64,000 nucleotides of DNA, taken from contig DYKB01000019.1 of assembly GCA_020722815.1 (NCBI GenBank), forward strand, positions 1 to 64,000. The letters run 5' to 3'. This document shows positions 28,080 through 36,793 of this stretch, piece after piece. Position 1 is the stretch's first letter; each line of letters starts with the position of its first letter. The position numbers and the translations under genes are program-made. The stretch comes from Caldithrix sp. GTDB taxonomy: Bacteria > Zhuqueibacterota > Zhuqueibacteria > Thermofontimicrobiales > Sulfurfontimicrobiaceae. The notes under the pieces are model-generated. The model saw nothing but the letters and a program-made list of their open reading frames with translations, did not search any database and was not told the origin of the DNA.

Positions 28080-29930
28080 ATGGCTAAAAATAATAAAAGA
28101 AAAAATGGTCAGGAACAGCCAATACAGCCAAATGGGACGTCTCAGAAATCAACTGATATTGAGGGTGGTGAAAATATGAATCATATCAAGGATCAATCGT
28201 CTGTTGCTCCGGAAGAGTTGGTGGGTCGCTTGACTGAAATCGAGCAAATGCTGCTTCGCGTAAAGACCAGTTATTTAGATGCGAACCAGGAATTTTCCGG
28301 TCTGCGAACGCAATTAGAGCAAATTCAGATTCAAAAACAGGGATTACAGGCAGAACGTGATGCTTTACTCCGTGAATTGGAGAGTTTGAAGGTGATTACC
28401 GAGCAGGAAAATGAAAAACATCTCGCGCTGCAAAAACAGATCGACGAATTAAAAGCGCGTGATGAGGAGTTGGTAGTCCAAAAGAAGTTGCTCGAAGATG
28501 AATTAGTACTGCTGACAACGGAAAAGGATAAAATTCTCGACCTGAAACGGGAAGAAGCCGAACAACGACAACTCCTGGAAGAGGAGAAGAAAACTTTTGA
28601 AGAAAAACAGAATGAACTTTTAGAAAAAATAGCAGAATTGGAGCATGTTCGTGAGGAATCTGACCAGCGGGAACTGGTGTTGAGATCGGAACTTCAGGAT
28701 TTACAACGAAATCGGGAGGTATTTTCCGAAAGAGCGCATGAGCTTCAAAATGAAATCGAAATTTTACGGAAAGAAAACGCTGCCATATTGACGCAGCGTG
28801 AAAATGAAATTAATCGTTTTCAGGAACTGACGCAGACGAATGAAGAACTGAACCAACAAATCGATGCCTATAAACGTGATCTTGATGAAAGTATGCGGAT
28901 GTTGTTGGAGGTTGAGCAAAAGAGTAATTCATTAATTGAAGATATGAATCAACTGGCTGAAAAAAATAAACAGTTGGAACAAAACTGTACTGAGCTGAAG
29001 ACTCAACTTGAAAATAACGCTACCCGATCGAACACTGAATTTGAAAGTCTGGAAAAAGCAAAAGCAGCGTTGGAACAGGAACGTGACGGGTTGACGAATG
29101 AAATAAAGCGATTGGAAGCGGCAATCGATCAGGCGCAGGACAAACAACGTTCACTGGAGCAAGAAAAAATGGATTTACAACTCGCCAAGGATGAGTTGTC
29201 AGCAAAAGTTGCAGCTTTTGAAGAAGAAAAAAAGGTTGTCCTTCAGGAAAAGTCGCAATTAGGTGCGCACGCTGAAGAGTTAACGGCCCAGTTAAAAGAG
29301 CTTGAAACCCGGAAAACGCAACTTGAACAGGAACGAAATGATTTATCGGAACGCGTTCAATTTCTGGATGGCTCGTTAACTGCAACGGAAAAACGTTTTA
29401 AAACGCTTGAAGGTGAAATGGAACTCCTGCTGCAAAGTAGTAAAAATATGAATGAAGAGTATCAAAAATTGCAGGAAGCCCAGGAGAAGCTCCAGGAAGA
29501 AAAAACAACATTACAAAACGAAAAAAATGAAGCGGATCAGCGCTATTTGACCATTGAACATGAACAGGCTGAATTATTAACGGTTTATGAACAGATCCAG
29601 AATACGCTGGTGGAAACGCAATCGATTTTACGGGAACGCGAGGAAGTGATTCATAATCTGAATCAGCGGATTAAAGTCCTTTCAGATGACTGGAAAGTGC
29701 CATTGCCAATTACTTTCGCCTCCGAAGGAACGAATTACGAACAATTGCGTGTGCAAATGCTGGTTGAAACCATTCTGCCCAATCTTTATAAAAAGCGACT
29801 GATTCTTGAAGTCGATTTGATTAATAATGAAGAGGATGAAAAAGGCGAGGAATTGAAAAAGGCGTTGATAGATGTTAAATATCTGGTTAATTACCATGAG
29901 CAGGAACTACAGCAATTGCTGGAAGAATAA
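28080..29930 (+). CDS. Long coiled-coil protein with C-terminal module shared with the TPR protein
   Basis: The 616-residue protein lacks a signal peptide. After a polar N terminus (1-45), almost all of 50-530 is heptad-rich, E/K/Q-dense coiled coil, resembling SMC- or myosin-like rods in composition but without nucleotide motifs. The last ~75 residues change character (SDDWKVPLPITF...) and end in a helical module (564-614) matching the tail of the TPR protein just upstream. It begins 2 bases after that gene's stop, with GAGGGA 7 bases before the ATG, so the two are translated together. A rod linking to the same partner that binds the TPR protein's tail is a reasonable guess, nothing more. 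A weak hairpin follows at about 29960-29987. Confidence 0.75.
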   Translation: MAKNNKRKNGQEQPIQPNGTSQKSTDIEGGENMNHIKDQSSVAPEELVGRLTEIEQMLLRVKTSYLDANQEFSGLRTQLEQIQIQKQGLQAERDALLRELESLKVITEQENEKHLALQKQIDELKARDEELVVQKKLLEDELVLLTTEKDKILDLKREEAEQRQLLEEEKKTFEEKQNELLEKIAELEHVREESDQRELVLRSELQDLQRNREVFSERAHELQNEIEILRKENAAILTQRENEINRFQELTQTNEELNQQIDAYKRDLDESMRMLLEVEQKSNSLIEDMNQLAEKNKQLEQNCTELKTQLENNATRSNTEFESLEKAKAALEQERDGLTNEIKRLEAAIDQAQDKQRSLEQEKMDLQLAKDELSAKVAAFEEEKKVVLQEKSQLGAHAEELTAQLKELETRKTQLEQERNDLSERVQFLDGSLTATEKRFKTLEGEMELLLQSSKNMNEEYQKLQEAQEKLQEEKTTLQNEKNEADQRYLTIEHEQAELLTVYEQIQNTLVETQSILREREEVIHNLNQRIKVLSDDWKVPLPITFASEGTNYEQLRVQMLVETILPNLYKKRLILEVDLINNEEDEKGEELKKALIDVKYLVNYHEQELQQLLEE

Positions 29931-30050
29931 ATTAATCGTTCACCGGATTATTTGATAGCATCCCTTAACGATTTAGCTTAGGGATGTTATCTCAGGTAAT
30001 TCATTTAAGATCCTGTGAACGATTATAATTTTTTAACGACAAATCACCTT

Positions 30051-30080
30051 AATGCATGACGCGTATGACGCATCACGTTA
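30051..30080. repeat. GCGTGATGCGTAAT-type repeat arm
   Basis: A single degenerate arm of the ATGCATGACGCGTATGACG-type repeat. It lies between the converging coiled-coil and oligopeptidase genes, and is related to copies at 15537-15572, 42111-42185, 43519-43553 and 59845-59924. Confidence 0.5.
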
Positions 30081-30122
30081 TAGTTTTATTCATGGCGTCG
30101 TGGTAATATTTATAAAAGCGTC

Positions 30123-32009
30123 TTACTGGCCTTTTTTCTTCAATATTTTTTCAATTTCATCCATGGTTTGATTCATCACCTTCATGGTTTTATTAAAAGG
30201 ATCGGCGGTGGTCAGATCGACACCCGCTTTTTTCAGTAGTTCAATTGGATAATCCGATCCACCGGAAGACAGGAATGCTAAAAATTTTTCTGCGGCACCT
30301 TTTTCTTTGGATAAAACTTTCTCCGACAAGGCGATTGAAGCCGTGAAAGAAGTGGCGTATTGATAGACATAAAAATTATAATAAAAATGCGGAATATACG
30401 CCCACTCGACCGTATACAGATCGGGTATTAAGCAAACGCCTTTATCATGACCATAATATTTTCGAACAATCGCGCCATAAAGCTCGGTCAGGGCATCTCC
30501 GGTTAATGGCTGGTTTTTTTCGGCCATTTCATGTACGCGCAGTTCAAATTCTGCAAACTGGGTTTGACGAAATACTGTCCCTTTGATCCCGTCCAGATGG
30601 CTCATGAGCAGGGATAATCGCACATCATCATCTTTAATTTTCTTTAACTGACTATCAATCAGCAGCGCTTCATTAAAAGTCGAAGCCACCTCAGCGACAA
30701 AAATCGGATAATCGGCTTTGGGAAAAGGTTGCGTTTGGTTGGCATAATAGCTATGGAGTGAATGGCCTAACTCATGTGCCAGCGTGCTCACATCGTCATA
30801 TTGCCCATTGTAATTCATTAAAATATAGGGATGAACATCATAAACCCCCCCATTGGAATAGGCTCCGGAACGTTTACCAGTCGTTGGATACATATCGATC
30901 CAGCGATTTTTGAAGGCTTGTTCTAAAACACTCACATAATCTTTGCCCAATGGTTTCAGGGCGTCCAGAATTTCGGCACGTGCCTGTTCGGTGGTGAATT
31001 CCAGTTCGATACCTTTCACGACTGGTGAATATAAATCAGAATATTTCAGGGTATCGACACCAAGCAGGCGTTTTCGCAAGTCTAAATAGCGGTGAAAAGT
31101 GTTTAGATTGGCATTGACATTTTCAATCAAGGCCTGATAGACCTGAACTGGAATATTATTATAATCCAATGCCGATTCCAGGCAGGTGTTGTAGCCTCTG
31201 GCACGGGCATAGAACAGGTCCCGTTTGATGGCCGCATTCAGTTGGGCGCCCATTGTTTGTCGAAAGGTATTTATCTTTCCCCAGAATACATCAAAAATCT
31301 TTTCGCGATCGTCACGATTGGGTACCGCCCGAAAACGCGAATATCCCGCCTGATTGACGAGGACGGTTTTACCATCACTTAATGTTACCTCTGGATACGG
31401 CAGTTCGGCATTACTGAAGATGCTATAGATTGAGTATGGCGCATCTGCCAGTAGACTTGTTTCTGCCAGGATTTTCTCTTCTTTTTCGGAGAGTTTGTGC
31501 GCTTTTTGACGAATGAGATTGTTTAAATAAAAATCATATGCTTTCAAGCCGGGTTCGGCGGCAATAAAATTTTTAATTTGACTTTCATCCATTGCCAGAA
31601 TTTCCGGTTCGATGAATGCCGATTTCGAGGAAAAATCTGTTCCCATCTGGGCGATTTCCTGCTTCATCCCCTGAGCCTTTGCTTCACGGGTGTCCTGGTC
31701 TGAAAGCATGGACGCGTAGCTGTACAGTCGCCCAAATTCGCGGCCGATATCGCTATTTAATTTTAAACAGGCCAATAAATCAGCCCTGGATTTGGCCAAT
31801 TTTCCTTTAAAATTAGTCACTTTATCAAATTCTGTTACCAAATTCGTCTTGGCAGCGTTCCAGGCATCAATGGTTGGGTACAGATCATTTAGATTCCAGG
31901 TATCCTGAACTGGTATCTGGGAACGGTCCCGCGTTTGTGAATAAACTTCCTTTTGATTAAAAAGCGTCATTCCTAAAAGTATCATAACAACTCCCCAAAA
32001 AATTTTCAT
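30123..32009 (-). CDS. pepF: Oligoendopeptidase F-like M3 metallopeptidase, exported
   Basis: This 628-residue zinc oligopeptidase of the M3B (PepF) type cleaves short peptides inside a channel formed by two helical domains. The metal motif HELGHSLHSY (around 411-420) and the downstream Glu-containing helix VAEVASTFNEALL are present. Length fits the family (about 600). Unlike the classical cytoplasmic PepF, it begins with a signal peptide (1-25, ending EVYSQ), so it probably works in the periplasm or outside. It is 32 bases downstream of the thioredoxin gene and may be cotranscribed. Confidence 0.93.
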   Translation of the reverse strand: MKIFWGVVMILLGMTLFNQKEVYSQTRDRSQIPVQDTWNLNDLYPTIDAWNAAKTNLVTEFDKVTNFKGKLAKSRADLLACLKLNSDIGREFGRLYSYASMLSDQDTREAKAQGMKQEIAQMGTDFSSKSAFIEPEILAMDESQIKNFIAAEPGLKAYDFYLNNLIRQKAHKLSEKEEKILAETSLLADAPYSIYSIFSNAELPYPEVTLSDGKTVLVNQAGYSRFRAVPNRDDREKIFDVFWGKINTFRQTMGAQLNAAIKRDLFYARARGYNTCLESALDYNNIPVQVYQALIENVNANLNTFHRYLDLRKRLLGVDTLKYSDLYSPVVKGIELEFTTEQARAEILDALKPLGKDYVSVLEQAFKNRWIDMYPTTGKRSGAYSNGGVYDVHPYILMNYNGQYDDVSTLAHELGHSLHSYYANQTQPFPKADYPIFVAEVASTFNEALLIDSQLKKIKDDDVRLSLLMSHLDGIKGTVFRQTQFAEFELRVHEMAEKNQPLTGDALTELYGAIVRKYYGHDKGVCLIPDLYTVEWAYIPHFYYNFYVYQYATSFTASIALSEKVLSKEKGAAEKFLAFLSSGGSDYPIELLKKAGVDLTTADPFNKTMKVMNQTMDEIEKILKKKGQ

Positions 32010-32041
32010 TTTTCCTCCTCCAGGTTAACTAATCTGGTGAA

Positions 32042-32362
32042 TTATTTTGGTAAATGTTGCAAAACCTGTGTTCGTAATGCTGGATAGGGCAGTCCTCCCG
32101 TCAATCGCATTAAAATTTTGCCTTTATGAAACATCATAATCGTCGGAATTCCGCTAATTTGATATTGACTGGCGATTGCCGGTTTGTCATCGACATTCAC
32201 TTTGACCGTCAGCAATTGACCTTTAAATTCGCTGGCAATTTTTTGAATCAAAGGGGAAATCATTTTACAGGGACCACACCATTCCGCCCAAAAATCAACC
32301 AGCACTGGCAAATTCGATGTTTCGATTAATTCATTAAACGATTTCGGTAAAACTTTTTCCAT
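32042..32362 (-). CDS. trxA: Thioredoxin
   Basis: This 106-residue thioredoxin is a cytoplasmic dithiol-disulfide oxidoreductase fed by thioredoxin reductase. The active site is WAEWCGPCKM (Cys29, Cys32). The cis-proline is in GIPTIMMF and the buried Asp in VLVDFW. No signal peptide, normal length. It sits upstream of the oligopeptidase gene on the same strand; the link is probably transcriptional rather than functional. The reductase is not in the window, and a second thioredoxin elsewhere is likely. Confidence 0.93.
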   Translation of the reverse strand: MEKVLPKSFNELIETSNLPVLVDFWAEWCGPCKMISPLIQKIASEFKGQLLTVKVNVDDKPAIASQYQISGIPTIMMFHKGKILMRLTGGLPYPALRTQVLQHLPK

Positions 32363-32521
32363 ACGTATCCCTTCAACCTTTCTAAGATAAACATTTTTTT
32401 GTAAAATTCAATCTAAATTTGCTTTTTATATTTAGAAATACCATTGTTTCTTTTTGATGAATCTGTGATTTGAATGATTCACGAAGCCATTCGCTGACTT
32501 TTTAATTTTTTGATTTTCTCC

Positions 32522-32550
32522 TTGACTTCCAGGCGTATATACCTTATCTT
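32522..32550 (+). promoter_or_regulatory. Sigma-70-like promoter for the first GxGYxYP gene
   Basis: TTGACT (32522-32527) and TATCTT (32545-32550) are separated by 17 bases and lie about 50 bases before the start codon at 32603. Confidence 0.5.
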
Positions 32551-32602
32551 TCTATTAATTTAGAAGTCATCATAAATTTTCATTCAACTTTCGAGGTATC
32601 AG

Positions 32603-34669
32603 ATGTTAAAAACAATCCAAATTTATTCTTTTCGTATCAGCCTGATTTTACTCCTGTTGGTTGCTTCCAGTCAGGCTGAGGAAACTTTCGTGGGTGACTG
32701 GACCCTTATCCGCGAAAGAAGCAGCGAAATTGACCTCTATGAAACAGTTTCCCTCAATATTCAGCTTACTGGTGCAAATTTAACCTTAATTCAAAAATGG
32801 GGAACGGGGCGAAGTTACATTGATACTTTGAAAATAAAAGTTGATGGCTCCGCCCTGACAGTTCCAATAAAAAGTCGAATTTTTCCCACCAATGTGTTTA
32901 TGGGACTTTCCATGCCGGTCGGAAAAGTTAAAAAGGTTTCAGCCCGCTGGGAAATACCGAAAAAAAAATTAATTATAAACGAAGCTTACGACATCCTTGG
33001 TTCTCAGGGGGCAAATGCACTTTCAATAGTACACACATATCAGTTTACGCCCAATCAGGAAGCACTCATTTATCGAATTGAACGCTCTTCTCGCCAGACT
33101 GGCCCAGCAATAAAATATCTTTTTAAACGAACCGGTACGCGAAATGTTTGTTACATGGAACTGGAAGATGATTGGAAAATTGATAGTAAATTATCAACCA
33201 ATGCCTTGCTCATTAGCCTGCAGGGTTTAGCCAATCAAAACGGTCCGCAATTATATTTCATTTATCCGAAAACCTGGGATTATCGCTTTACCCCCCCCAT
33301 TTTTGAATTTCTTAAAAATGATCGATTTTTTTCATTTACTCAACTTTCCACCGCTGAACAGGCATTGAATAAATTTAAAGATCAGATAAAAGGCTACGTT
33401 GTTTGGGACAAATCGGTCAGGACTTCACTGATCGTTGCCTATACTGTCGCCGGACTGGAAAAGGCGGTCGTCGTCAGTGAAGAACAACTTCCTTTGATGG
33501 AAAAACTGGGAATTAAAGCGGTTGAAGATTTTCGGGGAAAATTTACTGGTCAGACAGATGTCCAAATTTATACCTGGGCTTATGAGAAATATTGGCCACG
33601 ATGTAGCAAAGAATATATCGTCTGGCTGGGCGGCGAGCATGGAAACATCATGAAACCAGGTGTCGCCGACTGGGGAATAATGAAACAGGCTTTTTTTAAT
33701 GATTTATCCACGCGGGAAACCGATGTTGAAGAATATACCCTGGCGAAAAAGATTTTGTCCGAAATGAAGCCCCTTTCTTTCGTTTTTGGGTGGCACTCAT
33801 ATAAAAAGGATAAAGAACGCGAACATGTGAAATTGACCTCCAGTTTTGCGCTTCGCGTGGAAGGATTACATACCCTGCCGAATATGAGCTTCAGCAGTCA
33901 GGTGCCGGTATCGCCGGGATTCAAATTTAAAAACAAGCATAATCTTGTTCCGGGAAAGCAATATATGCCGGAAAAAAAGGTGTATATCGCCTGTATTCAA
34001 ACCGATTGTCTGGGACTTGGTGCCTGGACTCAACCCGGTCGCGGTGAAATCCCTTATGCCTGGGAAGTTACCATGAATTGGGTCTGGCTGGCACCCGCGA
34101 TGATGGAATATTTTTATTCACAGGCAACACCAAACGATTATTTCATCGGTTCGCTTTCGGGTCCGGGATATATGTATCCCAAGGCGATTCCGAAAAAATA
34201 TTTGCCCGAGGTGATAAAAATTGCCCGTGATCTGATGCAGCAGCTCGATTTGAACGTTTTTGAAATTATGGATTATTCCGAGGGCGCCACAGTGGAGGGA
34301 AATTCTGATCTCCCGCGCGAAATTGTCGATGCATATTATCAGGGAATGCCGGACGCCATCGGTTTTGCCAACGGTTATGCCCCATCCTATACTTTTACTT
34401 CAAAGGATGGTCGGCCTTTTATTTCTTATGACTATTATCTCTCGCCGTCGCGTCCCGAAGCCGATGCTGTGGCTGACTTGCAGGAACTGGCGTCAATCAA
34501 TGCCAAACGGCCGTATTTCCTGCTCTTACATGTCCGCCAGTGGAGCGATATCACCCGTGTCAAAGGAATTCTGGATAAACTTGGTCCGGAATTCGAAGTG
34601 GTTCCGCTGGATATTTTTCTGAAAATGGCCGGAAATCAACCGACCTTTAAGGAAAGATTTAAGGAATAA
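32603..34669 (+). CDS. GxGYxYP-family putative glycoside hydrolase, paralog 1
   Basis: The 688-residue exported protein (signal peptide to SSQAE) carries the motif GPGYMYP at about 519-525, which defines the GxGYxYP putative glycoside hydrolase family. It lies in a C-terminal domain with the acidic tract FEIMDYSEGATVEGN and the stretch ISYDYYLSPSRPE. A domain of about 150 residues (24-170, starting FVGDWTLI) precedes the family region. It looks like an independent beta-rich, lipocalin-like unit; that is a guess. It is strongly similar over its whole length to the protein at 40005-42062. CGAGG lies about 7 bases before the ATG. It heads the 32.6-42 kb cluster. The enzymatic activity of the family is predicted, not shown here. 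Confidence 0.8.
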   Translation: MLKTIQIYSFRISLILLLLVASSQAEETFVGDWTLIRERSSEIDLYETVSLNIQLTGANLTLIQKWGTGRSYIDTLKIKVDGSALTVPIKSRIFPTNVFMGLSMPVGKVKKVSARWEIPKKKLIINEAYDILGSQGANALSIVHTYQFTPNQEALIYRIERSSRQTGPAIKYLFKRTGTRNVCYMELEDDWKIDSKLSTNALLISLQGLANQNGPQLYFIYPKTWDYRFTPPIFEFLKNDRFFSFTQLSTAEQALNKFKDQIKGYVVWDKSVRTSLIVAYTVAGLEKAVVVSEEQLPLMEKLGIKAVEDFRGKFTGQTDVQIYTWAYEKYWPRCSKEYIVWLGGEHGNIMKPGVADWGIMKQAFFNDLSTRETDVEEYTLAKKILSEMKPLSFVFGWHSYKKDKEREHVKLTSSFALRVEGLHTLPNMSFSSQVPVSPGFKFKNKHNLVPGKQYMPEKKVYIACIQTDCLGLGAWTQPGRGEIPYAWEVTMNWVWLAPAMMEYFYSQATPNDYFIGSLSGPGYMYPKAIPKKYLPEVIKIARDLMQQLDLNVFEIMDYSEGATVEGNSDLPREIVDAYYQGMPDAIGFANGYAPSYTFTSKDGRPFISYDYYLSPSRPEADAVADLQELASINAKRPYFLLLHVRQWSDITRVKGILDKLGPEFEVVPLDIFLKMAGNQPTFKERFKE

Positions 34670-34676
34670 AAAAGAT

Positions 34677-34711
34677 GATTAATGATTAATGATTAATGAT
34701 TAATGATTAAC
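34677..34711. repeat. Heptanucleotide tandem repeat
   Basis: Four exact copies and one variant copy of GATTAAT in tandem, just after the first GxGYxYP gene. The length may vary between strains; no role is evident. Confidence 0.85.
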
Positions 34712-34797
34712 GATTTTTGGTTTTAGAAGGCAGTGCACTTCTCAAGTCTTAAATCATTAATTTTTGTTCTGAAATCCAAATTAAATTAAGGAAAGAT

Positions 34798-35751
34798 ATG
34801 ACCCCTCGGGAACAATTTATCGCCGCCCTGGAACGAAAGCCAATTCAGGGGCGAGTGCCGCATTTTGAGCTGGTTTTTTATTTAACAATGGAGGCTTTTG
34901 GTAAAGTTCATCCCTCGCATCGACATTATTTTCAGTGGGATCAGATGAGGGAACGCGAGCGCCAACTTCATCGGAATGAGATGGCTGAAATTTTTATCAA
35001 AACGGCTGAAAAATATGAACATAGTGCCATTTTCCTTCATCCCAATCCCGACACCCTGGATGAGACCATGCGGCTGATTGATCTGGTTCGCGAAAAAACT
35101 GGTGATCGCTATTTCATCAGGTTACATGGGGATAGTACTTATTCGATTCCCAATGGTGATCAGATGGTCGAATTTGCCTTCTGGCTCGCCGATGCGCCGG
35201 AAATGGTGAAATCAGAAGCTGGGAAGCGCGTGGATGAGGCGCTCCAAAATGCCGAAAAATTGATGCAGCATGGGGGACTCGATGGTTTTGCTTTATGTTC
35301 GGACTATTGCTTTAATACCGGTCCTTTTATGAGCCCGGCACAATTTAGTGAATTTGTCACCCCTTACCTGGCGCGACTGATACAGGGTTATCGGGATCTG
35401 GGATTTTTTGTCATCAAACATACTGATGGTAATATTATGCCTATTCTGGATCAACTCGTTCAGACAAATCCACACGCGCTACATTCCCTTGATCCACAGG
35501 CCGGGGTGGACATTGCCGAAGTCAAGCGACGCTGTGGTTCGCAACTTTGCCTGATTGGCAATGTCAATTGCGGCTTGATTGATACCGGGACGGATGAGCA
35601 GGTTGTTGAATCAGCTCGATATGCGTTGAAGTACGGGATGCCAGGCGGTGGTTACATTTTTTCCACCAGTAATTGTATTTATACAGGAATGAAATTATCA
35701 CGCTACGATTTAATTCTTGATGTCTGGCGGCAGGAAGGTAACTATCAATAG
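34798..35751 (+). CDS. Uroporphyrinogen decarboxylase-fold (URO-D family) protein
   Basis: This 317-residue TIM-barrel protein of the URO-D superfamily begins TPREQFIAALERKP, a typical opening. It contains HTDGN (near 202) and LIGNVNCGLIDTGT, then the family's closing GGGYIFSTSNCI segment. It is shorter than heme-pathway HemE (about 340-355) and is not beside heme genes. It is more like the methyltransferase- or unknown-function branch than true HemE. AAGGAAAG lies before the ATG. Its stop is 10 bases before the RNase HI start. Placement between two GxGYxYP genes suggests a catabolic role, by inference only. Confidence 0.75.
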   Translation: MTPREQFIAALERKPIQGRVPHFELVFYLTMEAFGKVHPSHRHYFQWDQMRERERQLHRNEMAEIFIKTAEKYEHSAIFLHPNPDTLDETMRLIDLVREKTGDRYFIRLHGDSTYSIPNGDQMVEFAFWLADAPEMVKSEAGKRVDEALQNAEKLMQHGGLDGFALCSDYCFNTGPFMSPAQFSEFVTPYLARLIQGYRDLGFFVIKHTDGNIMPILDQLVQTNPHALHSLDPQAGVDIAEVKRRCGSQLCLIGNVNCGLIDTGTDEQVVESARYALKYGMPGGGYIFSTSNCIYTGMKLSRYDLILDVWRQEGNYQ

Positions 35752-35761
35752 AGGCTTTACA

Positions 35762-36526
35762 GTGGCTAAAAAGAAATATTATGTCATTTTCCGGGGGCGA
35801 AATCCGGGGATTTATCATGAATGGTATGGTAAAAATGGCGCTGAGGAACAGATTATCGGTTTTCCAAATGCCCGATATCAGGGTTTTGTGCTCAAAGCGG
35901 AAGCAGAAAAAGCTTATCAGGAGTGGCTGATAAAAAATCCACTACCCGTTCAGCCGGAATCTTCTGGAGAGATTCCGGAAAAACCTGAGTCACCTGCCGT
36001 TCAAATAGATTTGATTCCTTTAAAATCGGTGATCATTTATACCGATGGTGGTTGTCGCTACAATCCGGGGCCGGGAGGATATGGGGCTATAATTATCACT
36101 GAAAATCAGCGCAAAGAATTATCCGCGGGTTATCGCAAAACCACCAATAATCGGATGGAAATACTGGCCTGTATTGTTGCGCTAGCAGATTTGAAAGAAC
36201 GTTCGAAAGTGACCCTGTATAGTGATTCACAATATATTGTCAATGCGATGACGAAAGGCTGGGCTAAAAGATGGCAACGTTTGAACTGGATGCGAAATCA
36301 GGAAGAAAAGGCCGAGAATCCTGACCTCTGGGAACGGATGCTGCAATTGTGCGAAAAACATCAGGTAAATTTTATCTGGATAAAAGGCCATGCCGGGAAA
36401 GCCGAGAATGAACGCTGTGATCAATTAGCTGTTCAGGCCTCACGGGGGGATAATTTGCTGATTGACGTTTTTTATGAACAAAAAGAGGCAAATCATAAAA
36501 ATCATGAATCTGATCGTGCTAAATGA
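35762..36526 (+). CDS. rnhA: Ribonuclease HI with N-terminal hybrid-binding domain
   Basis: The 254-residue enzyme degrades the RNA strand of RNA-DNA hybrids (Okazaki primers, R-loops). An N-terminal hybrid-binding domain of the viroplasmin type (YYVIFRGRNPGIYHEW...GFPNARYQGF, about 6-55) is joined by a proline-rich linker to the RNase H core. Active-site carboxylates are seen in YTDGGCRYNPGPG, NNRMEI, YSDSQY and the terminal NERCDQLA. The GTG at 35762 is taken as the start because TAGAGG lies 7 bases before it; the frame is open further upstream within the URO-D gene, but that part is not protein-like. A short tail follows the core. Confidence 0.9.
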   Translation: MAKKKYYVIFRGRNPGIYHEWYGKNGAEEQIIGFPNARYQGFVLKAEAEKAYQEWLIKNPLPVQPESSGEIPEKPESPAVQIDLIPLKSVIIYTDGGCRYNPGPGGYGAIIITENQRKELSAGYRKTTNNRMEILACIVALADLKERSKVTLYSDSQYIVNAMTKGWAKRWQRLNWMRNQEEKAENPDLWERMLQLCEKHQVNFIWIKGHAGKAENERCDQLAVQASRGDNLLIDVFYEQKEANHKNHESDRAK

Positions 36527-36793
36527 TGCGGTGCATTGAATCATTTTTCGACTTTCGTTGTCATAAATAATTTCTTTTCGAACCGCAACCTTCTTCATGT
36601 TTATTTGGGGTTCTAAAGTTATTCGGGGAAAACACTTTCCTTGCATTCTTCCGTCGAATTAATTTATAAAAACCCATTGCAGAATGCATTAAATTTGATT
36701 AATATTTAGGAGTATTGTCAAAACTGGATGGGGGATATCCCGAATGATCCAAATTTATAAAATCTACTGAAAACTCAACAAAGATAGGGAAAA

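Noticed and set aside
34798-35751. Call as HemE (uroporphyrinogen decarboxylase proper)
   Set aside because: It is shorter than HemE, away from heme genes, and sits in an exported-enzyme cluster; only the fold is supported.
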